From assembly GCA_034178965.1 (NCBI GenBank), contig JAXFQM010000070.1:1-17421 (forward strand): a DNA stretch of 17,421 bases. Reading direction: 5' to 3'. Made by a program: the position numbers and the translations under genes. The number at the start of each line of letters is the position of its first letter. Position 1 is the stretch's first letter. Below the pieces are notes generated by a model. That model did not search any database, was not told where the DNA came from, and was given only the letters and a program-made list of their open reading frames with translations. Origin of the DNA: Colimorpha sp034178965 (GTDB lineage: Bacteria; Bacteroidota; Bacteroidia; Bacteroidales; P3). Positions 1-6,208 of this stretch are shown here, in pieces.

Positions 1-4
1 GGCG

Positions 5-23
5 CCCCCCCCCCCCCCCCCCC
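5..23. repeat. Poly-C homopolymer (19 C)
   Basis: An uninterrupted run of 19 C residues starts 4 bases into the window and ends 12 bases before the 3' end of the tRNA gene. On the tRNA strand it is a G19 run downstream of the tRNA. Such runs are slippage-prone and could be a genuine variable tract. Because it lies at the very edge of the window, a contig-end or sequencing artefact is equally possible. Confidence 0.7.
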
Positions 24-35
24 GCCGTTTTGCGG

Positions 36-110
36 TGATCTGCGGGAGATTTGAACTCTCGACCTCATGCGTGTGAAGCATGCGCTCTGAACCAACTGAG
101 CTAGCAGATC
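36..110 (-). tRNA. tRNA-Val (anticodon CAC)
   Basis: Read on the minus strand, this 75-nt gene folds into a full cloverleaf. It has a 7-bp acceptor stem GATCTGC/GCAGATC, a D stem GCTC/GAGC and a 5-bp anticodon stem CATGC/GCATG. The 7-nt loop TTCACAC has U33 before the anticodon CAC, which reads the valine codon GTG. A 5-nt variable loop, a T arm with loop TTCAAAT and discriminator A complete it. One A-C mismatch occurs in the T stem. The 3' CCA is not encoded: the bases after the discriminator read CCG, so CCA must be added enzymatically. A strong promoter lies upstream at 139-170. GTG read on the plus strand is only the complement of the anticodon, so this is not tRNA-His. Confidence 0.93.
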
Positions 111-138
111 ATACTATCCTTTCTGCCGAAAGCGAATG

Positions 139-170
139 CAAATGTACGAACTTTTTTCGGAATGACCAAA
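139..170 (-). promoter_or_regulatory. Bacteroidetes-type promoter of tRNA-Val
   Basis: On the minus strand, TTTG (167-170) is followed after exactly 20 bp by TACATTTG (139-146). This is a perfect match to the Bacteroidetes -33/-7 consensus (TTTG, TAnnTTTG). Transcription would start near 130-134, about 20-25 nt before the mature tRNA 5' end at 110. That spacing fits a short leader removed by RNase P. Confidence 0.8.
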
Positions 171-342
171 TTTTTTTTACAAAATACTGATTTACACTAT
201 TATTTTACATCCATTACCCTTCGCTAACCATGTTGAAGAGAATGCACTTCCACATAAAAAACCATCTTTCTTCGACTGCGCTCCTGTTTTTCATATAATA
301 ATTTGTATGCCATCAAGATACGTAGTAATATTAACCCTACTT

Positions 343-425
343 GCCGTCTACTTCCATTAGGCGGGCTCGCAGTACCTCTCGTTGGCTCCGCGCATCTTAC
401 GAAGCCGCCACAGACGGCGCTTTTT
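343..425 (+). ncRNA. Structured element ending in a T-run; possible terminator or small RNA
   Basis: GCCGTCT (343-349) pairs with AGACGGC (412-418). Inside it, GGCGG (360-364) pairs with CCGCC (405-409), and a further TCGT/ACGA pairing (379-382/399-402) is possible. The outer stem is followed almost at once by TTTTT (421-425). Nested stems plus a T-run suggest the 3' end of a plus-strand transcript: a small RNA, or an attenuator ahead of the nitroreductase operon. No clear promoter was found just upstream. The structure is a hand-made prediction. Confidence 0.35.
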
Positions 426-450
426 CTTCTCGCATGTCGTTTTTTTTTTG

Positions 451-458
451 TATTTTTG
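451..458 (+). promoter_or_regulatory. Promoter -7 element for the nitroreductase operon
   Basis: TATTTTTG matches the Bacteroidetes -7 consensus TAnnTTTG exactly. It lies 52 bp before the ATG at 511, giving a leader of about 45 nt. The -33 region is T-rich but has no clean TTTG at the ideal distance. Confidence 0.5.
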
Positions 459-510
459 CATTTCCTTGTCGTAGGAGCACCTTTTTTGCTGAATATTAAA
501 CATCAAAGAC

Positions 511-1272
511 ATGACCACCGAAGACCTTATCATGAATCACCGCAGCGTGCGCAAATTTCGATCCGAAGCCGTCCCCACAGACATGCTGAACCGCATCGTG
601 AATTGCGGGCTGAGAGCAAGCAACACGGGCAACATGCAGCTCTACTCCATAATAGCCACCACGCGCCAGCCCTTGCTGGGCGAGTTGTGCAAACTGCATT
701 ACGGACAGTGCGCCACGGCCCCGCTTATGCTGACCTTGTGCGTAGACGTGAACCGCTACCACCATTGGTGCCGCCTGAGGGGTTGCGACGAACCCTACGG
801 CAACTTCCTGTGGCTGATGAGCGCCACGGTGGACGCCGCGCTGGCGGCGCAAAACATGTGCCTGGCGGCGGAGGAGGAAGGGCTGGGGTTTTGCTTCCTC
901 GGCACGGTGATGTATAACACCAAGGCCATCGCCGAACTGCTGCGGCTACCCGCAGGGGTGGTTCCCGTAGCGGCGCTTGCCTTGGGCCACCCCGACGAGC
1001 ACCCCCCAAAAAGCGAACGGCTGGAACCGGAGGGGGTGCTGCATTGGGAAACCTACCACGACTATAGCGACGAGGAGATAGAACAGGTGCACCGCGTGAG
1101 AGAGACGTTTCCCTTCAACCAAGAAATGGTGCGCCAAAACAAGGTGCGCAACCTGGCGGAACTGTTCACCGCCATACGATACCCCCGCAAAAACAACGAG
1201 ACAATAAGCCAAGCCTACTTGGAGTTTTGCGAGCAGGCAGGGTTCCTGCCCAAGCAATCCCACAAAGAATGA
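511..1272 (+). CDS. NfsA/Frp-type nitroreductase family protein
   Basis: This is a 253-aa FMN-dependent oxidoreductase of the nitroreductase family, predicted cytosolic with no signal peptide. Family marks visible are the N-terminal HRSVRKF (residues 10-16, typical of the FMN-phosphate-binding arginines), ASNTGNMQ (36-43) and GLGFCFLG (124-131) after the long dimer helix. The C-terminal extension, with a HWETYHDY segment, resembles the NfsA/Frp branch, whose members reduce flavins, quinones or nitro compounds with NAD(P)H. BluB, which makes the lower ligand of B12, also belongs to this superfamily. I see no BluB-specific signature, so BluB is less likely. The stop overlaps the next gene's start as ATGA (1269-1272), implying translational coupling to the TonB-dependent receptor. 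The natural substrate is unknown. Confidence 0.9.
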   Translation: MTTEDLIMNHRSVRKFRSEAVPTDMLNRIVNCGLRASNTGNMQLYSIIATTRQPLLGELCKLHYGQCATAPLMLTLCVDVNRYHHWCRLRGCDEPYGNFLWLMSATVDAALAAQNMCLAAEEEGLGFCFLGTVMYNTKAIAELLRLPAGVVPVAALALGHPDEHPPKSERLEPEGVLHWETYHDYSDEEIEQVHRVRETFPFNQEMVRQNKVRNLAELFTAIRYPRKNNETISQAYLEFCEQAGFLPKQSHKE

Positions 1273-3341
1273 CCACGCCGCGCACTTCGCTGGCGGCGGC
1301 CATGCTGGCGACGGCCATGCTTTTCACGGGGTTCCGCGCCACGGCGCAGGACACCGTGAAAAGCCACTACTTGGAGGAGGTGGAAATCACCACTCAAGCC
1401 GTGCCCTCGGAGACCAAGGCGCAAGCCCCCACCCAGGTGGTGGACGCGCGGAAGATGGAGCAACGCGCCGCAACCCAACTGAGCGACGCACTAAAGCAAA
1501 TGGCGGGCGTGACGCTGAAGGACTATGGCGGCGTAGGCGGACTGAAGACAGTGAGCGCGCGCGGTTTGGGCAGCCAGTTCAGCACACTGACCATTGACGG
1601 CGTGGCCGTGAGCGACTGTCAGAACGGACAGGCGGACCTGGGACGCTACCTCACAGGCAACGCGGCATACGTGAGTTTCACCAGCGGCATGCAGAACGAC
1701 TTGCTGCAAACCGCCCGCGTCTTCGCGGCGGGGAACGTGGTGAACATGGAAACAAAAGCCCCCGACCTGCTGCCTTTCGAGAAAAGCCGCTTCGGAGTGG
1801 GACTGGAAGGCGGCAGTTTCGGATACTTCTCCCCCTCCCTCGCCTGGCAGCAACGGCTGGCAAAACGACTGCTTCTCTCCTTTTGGGGCAACTACCTGCG
1901 CTGCAACGGCGACTACCCCTTCCGGCTGTACTATACCGCCAGCCACAACGACAGTAGCAGTCTCGAACGCCGCATCAACTCGCAGGCAAGGATGGGCACC
2001 CTTGACGCAAACCTCTTCTACACCCCCTCGCCCAACAGCACCCTAACAGGCAAGGCACACTACATGCAAGCCTACCACGCACTGCCCGGACCCGTGAACT
2101 ACTACACGCAAAGCATTGGCTCGGAACATAGTGAGGAAAAACTGTTCTTCGCCCAACTGCGCTATCGCCACCGCTTCTCGGAAAAATGGGAGGCGCAGGT
2201 GGCGGCGAAATACCAACGCTCAAAGGACGTATATGAAGACACCGCCCTCCTCTCCTCCTCCACTGGCACACTGCGCAACGAATATGCACAAAACGAAGGC
2301 TACGCCAGCGCAGCCCTCGCTTTCCGCCCCAGCAAGGCCTTGAGTGTGGGGCTGGCCACCGACGAGGCGGCAAACACCCTCTCCACCAACCTGCCACACG
2401 ACAATGACGCCGTGCGCCTTTCCTCGCTGAACGTGCTTTCCGCCGCCTACCAACGGCAAGCCTTCGATGCCACCGCCAACCTTCTCGGCACCTTCGCCAC
2501 CGAGACCTCGCGCACGCAACCAGCCGACACCGTGAGCCGAAAACTGCAATACCGGCGGCTTTCGCCCTACCTGGCCATGAGCGCCGCACCTTTCTTCCAC
2601 ACCGGCCCCCCCCTGCTGCAAGGTCTGCGCCTGCGCTACTTCTACAAGCAGACATTCAGAATGCCCACCTTTGGGGAAGTGTACTACGTGACGATGACAC
2701 GCAGGCTAAAGCCCGAAGAGGCGCGGCAGCACAACGTGGGGCTGACATGGACCATAGGCCAAGACAGCGACGGACGCTTGGCGCCTAACGGCTCACGCCT
2801 GACACTCACACTGGACGGATACCTCAACCACGTGGACAACAAAATTGTGGCCATACCCATCCAAAACATGTACCTTTGGAGCATGGCGAACTTCGGCCGC
2901 GTAGAGATAAAAGGACTGGACGCACGGGCGGAGACCGTCCTGCCCTTCCAAAACGTGCAAGCCACCCTAAACCTCACCTACTCTTACCAACAAGCCCTGG
3001 ACCGCAGCGACGCGTACAGCAAGACCTATGGACACCAAATACCCTACACCCCGCGCCACAGTGGCGGCGCCACGCTGTGGCTGGCAAACAAGTGGGTGGA
3101 TTTCGGCTACGACGCCATGTTTGTGGGCAAACGCTACTACACGGCGCAAAACACAGAAGCCACACAAGTGATGGGATATGTGGACCAAGGGGCGACGCTC
3201 GCGCGAAAGTTCCTCCTGCCATATTGCACCCTCACGGCGCGGCTGAGAGTGCAAAACGTATTTAACGCGCAATACGAAGTAGTAAAAAGCTACCCCATGA
3301 TGGGACGCCACTTCCGACTATCGCTATATGCGAATTTCTAA
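1269..3341 (+). CDS. TonB-dependent outer-membrane receptor, BtuB-like
   Basis: This 690-aa receptor is predicted to import a scarce ligand across the outer membrane using TonB energy. I place the start at 1269, not at the upstream in-frame ATG at 1227, because 1269 gives a clean signal peptide (hydrophobic core, cleavage after A-T-A at residue 26) and an ATGA overlap with the nitroreductase stop. The mature N terminus has a TonB-box-like EEVEIT. A plug follows (about residues 40-150, including the SARGLGSQFSTLTIDGVAVS region), then a long barrel with alternating aromatic strands ending in phenylalanine (LSLYANF), as usual for outer-membrane proteins. The beta-propeller lipoprotein begins 31 bp downstream. 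That pairing resembles BtuB-BtuG cobamide uptake in Bacteroides. The ligand is inferred from context only; an iron or siderophore substrate remains possible. Confidence 0.88.
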   Translation: MTTPRTSLAAAMLATAMLFTGFRATAQDTVKSHYLEEVEITTQAVPSETKAQAPTQVVDARKMEQRAATQLSDALKQMAGVTLKDYGGVGGLKTVSARGLGSQFSTLTIDGVAVSDCQNGQADLGRYLTGNAAYVSFTSGMQNDLLQTARVFAAGNVVNMETKAPDLLPFEKSRFGVGLEGGSFGYFSPSLAWQQRLAKRLLLSFWGNYLRCNGDYPFRLYYTASHNDSSSLERRINSQARMGTLDANLFYTPSPNSTLTGKAHYMQAYHALPGPVNYYTQSIGSEHSEEKLFFAQLRYRHRFSEKWEAQVAAKYQRSKDVYEDTALLSSSTGTLRNEYAQNEGYASAALAFRPSKALSVGLATDEAANTLSTNLPHDNDAVRLSSLNVLSAAYQRQAFDATANLLGTFATETSRTQPADTVSRKLQYRRLSPYLAMSAAPFFHTGPPLLQGLRLRYFYKQTFRMPTFGEVYYVTMTRRLKPEEARQHNVGLTWTIGQDSDGRLAPNGSRLTLTLDGYLNHVDNKIVAIPIQNMYLWSMANFGRVEIKGLDARAETVLPFQNVQATLNLTYSYQQALDRSDAYSKTYGHQIPYTPRHSGGATLWLANKWVDFGYDAMFVGKRYYTAQNTEATQVMGYVDQGATLARKFLLPYCTLTARLRVQNVFNAQYEVVKSYPMMGRHFRLSLYANF

Positions 3342-3372
3342 CCGAAAACAAAAACATGAAAAGATCATAGAC

Positions 3373-4449
3373 ATGAAAAACAACATCCTTTCAAAAACCT
3401 TTACGCTCTTGGCGGTATGCCTTGTAGCAATATCCTGCGGAGGAGAGGGCGGCGAAACGCCCGACAACAAACCACAAATCACCCCCGTGTACGACGCCTA
3501 CGTGCTGTGCGAAGGTGTGTGGGGCGGTAATGACGCAAAACTTTGCCGCTTGGCCACGAACACGGGCGACATATCACCCGATTTCTTCGCCGAAGTCAAC
3601 GGGCGCGGACTGGGAGACCAAGCGCAGGACGCCGTGGTGTACGGAAGCAAATTATATGTCTCCGTTACCGAATCGAAGACACTGCTGGTGGCAGACGCCG
3701 CCACCAGCAAGGCAATAAAACAAATTATGCTAAGCGGCAAGCCACGCAGCATCGCATGCAAGGACGGCAAAGTGTATGTGGACAACTACGACAAGACCAT
3801 CGTGCGCCTCGATACCGCCACGCTGCAACTTGACGGCATCTGCCCACTCGACCGCATGCTGCCCGAGCAGATGGCCATCGTGGGCAACAACCTATACGTC
3901 ACCAGCACCTACAGCCTGCTGCCCAACGGCAGCTTCGTCTACGACAGCGTGCTACAAGTGGTGGACCTCACCACATTCACCAAAACCGACAACATCGTCG
4001 TAGGACTCAACCCCGGCCGAGTGAAAGCCCTCAACGGCAACAGGCTGGTGGTGTGCTGCACTGGCGACTATGGCGCCACGGCATCCAGTGCCGTGGTGGT
4101 GAACCTGGACGACAACAGCGTGACCAAACTGCCCGTGGCGCTGGGCAACATAGACATCGCGGCCGGCAACATTTACGGCTACACCATCACCTACGACGCG
4201 GGACTAAACCAAACACGCAGCGAATTTTTCCGCATTGACGGCGCCACGCTGCAAGTCACCCCCATGCTCAAGGCATACGAGTCGGTGCTGACGAACGCCT
4301 ACGGAATCAACTTGGACGGCGATGGAAACCTCTACGTATGCAACAGCGTGTTTGGCAGCAACAGCGACGTGTTCTGCTTTGGCCCCGACGGCACCAAGAA
4401 ATGGAAGAGTGAAGCCGCACACTTCGCCAGCAAGGTGATTTTTTGGTAG
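3373..4449 (+). CDS. BtuG-like beta-propeller surface lipoprotein (YncE/DUF5074-like)
   Basis: A 358-aa lipoprotein. The start at 3373 is chosen over an in-frame ATG at 3328, which overlaps the receptor gene, because it yields a standard lipoprotein signal with lipobox AISC and Cys22. The mature protein shows about six or seven repeats of the form GxxLYV...VVDxxT, for example GSKLYVSVT, GKVYVDNYD, NNLYVTST, NRLVVCCT and GNLYVCNS. These fit propeller blades. The GRGLGDQAQDAVVYGSKLYV segment is characteristic, from memory, of the propeller lipoproteins that cap BtuB in Bacteroides and bind vitamin B12 on the cell surface. It lies 31 bp behind the receptor gene with no promoter between, so the two very likely share a transcript and form a receptor/lid complex. 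Ligand identity is inference. Confidence 0.75.
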   Translation: MKNNILSKTFTLLAVCLVAISCGGEGGETPDNKPQITPVYDAYVLCEGVWGGNDAKLCRLATNTGDISPDFFAEVNGRGLGDQAQDAVVYGSKLYVSVTESKTLLVADAATSKAIKQIMLSGKPRSIACKDGKVYVDNYDKTIVRLDTATLQLDGICPLDRMLPEQMAIVGNNLYVTSTYSLLPNGSFVYDSVLQVVDLTTFTKTDNIVVGLNPGRVKALNGNRLVVCCTGDYGATASSAVVVNLDDNSVTKLPVALGNIDIAAGNIYGYTITYDAGLNQTRSEFFRIDGATLQVTPMLKAYESVLTNAYGINLDGDGNLYVCNSVFGSNSDVFCFGPDGTKKWKSEAAHFASKVIFW

Positions 4450-4510
4450 GGTAGCCCAAAACCTGGCAGCACAATTTAGACAACATCCGCCGTTCCGCAA
4501 GGACGACAGC

Positions 4511-4528
4511 AGCGGGGCTTTCCCCGCT
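4511..4528 (+). other. GC-rich hairpin after the receptor/propeller operon
   Basis: AGCGGGG pairs with CCCCGCT across a 4-nt loop. No T-run follows on either strand, so it does not qualify as an intrinsic terminator. It may still stabilise the 3' end of the operon transcript, which otherwise shows no terminator before 4656. Confidence 0.35.
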
Positions 4529-4610
4529 CCAAAAAGGCAAAAACACCTCGCATCATATTGAAAACCAATATGAATAGATTATTTAACTAAAATATTTTCT
4601 GCCATTAATC

Positions 4611-4628
4611 TATTTTTGATTATCTTTG
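4611..4628 (+). promoter_or_regulatory. Tandem -7 promoter elements for the Cys-cluster lipoprotein gene
   Basis: Two consecutive exact TAnnTTTG matches lie 10 bp apart: TATTTTTG (4611-4618) and TATCTTTG (4621-4628), 28-38 bp before the ATG at 4656. The surrounding 60 bp are strongly AT-rich. No clean -33 TTTG is seen at 20 bp. This implies transcription separate from the upstream operon. Confidence 0.6.
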
Positions 4629-4655
4629 CAAATCTTATAAAAACATCAATCCATT

Positions 4656-5867
4656 ATGAACACGAAGAAAATCATTATGTTGACAACGGCGGCCATCTTG
4701 ACGGTAGCCATGGCGGCATGCAAAAAGAACGATGACGGCCTCAACGCCGTGACGGCGATCATCGCCGACTATGGCAACGGTGTGGCTTTCAAAATATCCG
4801 CCAAAGACGCCACCGCAAAAGCAGTTTCTCCCGATGAATTGCGTCAAACGCCATCAAGCGGAGCGTTCGGCACATACCGTTACGTGCTATTTAACTGGGA
4901 TTTCGCCTACTACATGGGCGGCGAATACCATAACATACAAATGAAGAGTCTGCCACCAGACGTGGAAGTGCTGAACACAGACCACAACTACCTATGCCAT
5001 TACGTCTTTGCCTACGAAGGCCTTGACAATTTCGGATACTACCTTGACTATTTCTACAATTTCGAAAATCGCACCGATGAGAATGGCCAAACCTACAAGG
5101 TGGTTACCGGCACCAAGAACGAATATTGCGGCGGGTGCGTCAACTGCGGCAAGTGCATGCCTTGGGGCTGCTGGTGCGGCTGCGGAAGCGTGAACAGCGG
5201 CTTTGTCCCCAACTACCCTGGCACGCCCACCCCTGGCACGCCGTCAACGGACGACACCGAGGACACTCCCGAATTCACCTCGGACGACATCACAATAGAC
5301 GTGCCCATCCCCGGCCTCGCTGAATACATTTGTCAAGCGGACGACTTCTACATCCGCACCAGCAAGGTGGTTCCCAACCCCGAAAACAACAACGCGATGG
5401 AGGCCTACTACCGCTCCATTGCCATTGGCCCCCATGCCAGCGATTACATCACCGTCACCCCTGGTGGAGTTGTGCACTTCGACATCACTGGACTAGACAA
5501 CCTCTACTCCTCGCAGATGCTTCAAAATTTGGGAGAAGACAGCGTGTGGACCTTCGAAGTCTACCTGTGGCCCTCCACCAAGACCTATAACGATGAACTT
5601 GGACGCCACGAAATAAGGGGCGCTACCACCATCCCCGCTGGCTACTATTTAAGCACCATATCAGGCCCATTCACCGACGACAACGGAGCGCAGTACTACA
5701 GCAACAACATGGCGGAATACAGCACGCCAAACTACAACGTAAAGGCTACCGCCTATGTGGGTTCCAACGGCCCCGAAGGCAAAAAATACCAATATGTGAA
5801 AGTCTCTGTGCACGTTGCCAAGAAAGGCATCGCGATAACAAACCCCGTACACGTCAGCACGCTTTAA
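4656..5867 (+). CDS. Lipoprotein of unknown function with seven-Cys cluster and Pro/Thr linker
   Basis: A 403-aa protein that I do not recognise. Its N terminus is a lipoprotein signal with lipobox MAAC (Cys22). KKNDD after the Cys resembles the charged export signal of Bacteroides surface lipoproteins, so surface exposure is likely. An N-terminal domain (about 28-150) contains many Tyr/Phe residues. It is followed by a compact cysteine cluster at residues 158, 161, 164, 167, 172, 174 and 176 (C-x2-C-x2-C-x2-C-x4-C-x-C-x-C, with Gly and Trp between). Next come a TPGTP-type linker rich in Pro, Thr and Asp (about 186-205) and a C-terminal domain of roughly 200 residues that looks beta-rich. The cluster could bind metal or form disulfides. 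It has its own promoters, and it lies next to the receptor/propeller operon and ends at a strong terminator. A link to ligand or metal capture is speculation. Confidence 0.8.
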   Translation: MNTKKIIMLTTAAILTVAMAACKKNDDGLNAVTAIIADYGNGVAFKISAKDATAKAVSPDELRQTPSSGAFGTYRYVLFNWDFAYYMGGEYHNIQMKSLPPDVEVLNTDHNYLCHYVFAYEGLDNFGYYLDYFYNFENRTDENGQTYKVVTGTKNEYCGGCVNCGKCMPWGCWCGCGSVNSGFVPNYPGTPTPGTPSTDDTEDTPEFTSDDITIDVPIPGLAEYICQADDFYIRTSKVVPNPENNNAMEAYYRSIAIGPHASDYITVTPGGVVHFDITGLDNLYSSQMLQNLGEDSVWTFEVYLWPSTKTYNDELGRHEIRGATTIPAGYYLSTISGPFTDDNGAQYYSNNMAEYSTPNYNVKATAYVGSNGPEGKKYQYVKVSVHVAKKGIAITNPVHVSTL

Positions 5868-5910
5868 GTCTCATCGCAACCGTTAAGCCTAATCACAACG
5901 GCTAAAACTA

Positions 5911-5948
5911 ACATGAGCCCACCTTCGAAGGTGGGCTCATGTGCTTTT
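5911..5948 (+). terminator. Rho-independent terminator after the Cys-cluster lipoprotein gene
   Basis: A perfect 32-nt palindrome (5911-5942; arms ACATGAGCCCACCT and its complement around TCGA) is followed by GC and TTTT (5945-5948). It lies 44 bp after the stop codon and separates this gene from purA. Confidence 0.85.
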
Positions 5949-5981
5949 GCAGAACAGACAGGAAGATTTTTTCCGCCATGA

Positions 5982-5995
5982 ACGAAATATTTCGT
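5982..5995. promoter_or_regulatory. 14-bp palindrome at the purA promoter, candidate operator
   Basis: ACGAAATATTTCGT is a perfect palindrome. Its last T is the first base of the purA -7 element, so a bound protein would overlap RNA polymerase. Thirteen of its 14 bases recur at 7608-7620 upstream of the PepSY-like gene. The ACG...CGT frame with AAA/TTT inside recalls LacI-family purine operators, but no such regulator is in the window. Confidence 0.45.
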
Positions 5996-6002
5996 ATCTT
6001 CG
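5995..6002 (+). promoter_or_regulatory. Likely purA promoter -7 element
   Basis: TATCTTCG differs at one position from the TAnnTTTG consensus. A T-rich block (5967-5972) stands where the -33 element would be. Transcription would start near 6008-6010, leaving a leader of about 200 nt before the purA ATG. Confidence 0.4.
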
Positions 6003-6009
6003 CATCGTG

Positions 6010-6056
6010 AAACGGATGGCATTCCTCCTCCTCGTTTCCGTTTAAGGCACTAAACG
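6010..6056 (+). promoter_or_regulatory. Alternative hairpins in the purA leader
   Basis: AAACGGA (6010-6016) can pair with TCCGTTT (6037-6043), while CGTTTA (6039-6044) can instead pair with TAAACG (6051-6056). The two stems share bases 6039-6043 and cannot coexist. The second stem is followed by AAAAAG, not a T-run, so it is not a classic attenuator. A translational or stability role is possible. Confidence 0.3.
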
Positions 6057-6208
6057 AAAAAGACTTATCAATCTGTTTAGCGCAGGGTAAAGAGCGCAAG
6101 ATTGTGCAAAACGCAACCCACAGTGTGGTTGGCGCAAGCGCGGAACAAAAAAGGTGGGAATGGTTTTTCTTGTCACGGTAAGAATCTGATAAACATAAAA
6201 CATAAGTC

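Larger units (their letters stand above)
111..510. other. Gene-free region between tRNA-Val and nitroreductase
   Basis: These 400 bases hold no convincing gene. They contain the divergent tRNA promoter (139-170), AT-rich spacer (171-340), a GC-rich foldable element ending in a T-run (343-425), and a -7 promoter element (451-458) for the nitroreductase operon. A plus-strand reading frame opening at 303 runs into the nitroreductase gene out of frame and has a shadow-like composition. No conserved cobalamin-riboswitch boxes were seen, which matters given the downstream BtuB/BtuG-like genes. Confidence 0.6.
5868..6208. other. Spacer and long leader between lipoprotein gene and purA
   Basis: These 341 bases contain no gene. 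In order they hold the terminator (5911-5948), a 14-bp palindrome abutting a promoter element (5982-6002), and about 200 nt of presumed purA leader. The leader has two mutually exclusive small stems near its 5' end (6010-6056) and a weak hairpin near 6113-6130. Confidence 0.6.

Noticed and set aside
303..917. Open frame of 204 codons on the plus strand overlapping the nitroreductase gene
   Set aside because: It overlaps a clear nitroreductase in another frame, has His/Arg/Pro-rich shadow composition and no recognisable domain.
1227..1268. Upstream in-frame ATG for the receptor
   Set aside because: It adds 14 residues before a clean signal peptide and lies inside the nitroreductase gene; the ATG at 1269 is better.
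511..1272. Assignment of the nitroreductase as BluB (5,6-dimethylbenzimidazole synthase)
   Set aside because: Tempting because of the BtuB/BtuG-like neighbours, but the C-terminal extension and motifs look like NfsA/Frp and no BluB signature was seen.
1975..2655. 226-codon antisense frame within the TonB-dependent receptor gene
   Set aside because: Extreme Arg/Trp/Ser/Cys composition typical of the reverse strand of a GC-rich gene; no signal or domain.
3328..3372. Upstream in-frame ATG for the propeller lipoprotein
   Set aside because: It overlaps the receptor's end and would bury the lipoprotein signal behind 15 charged residues.
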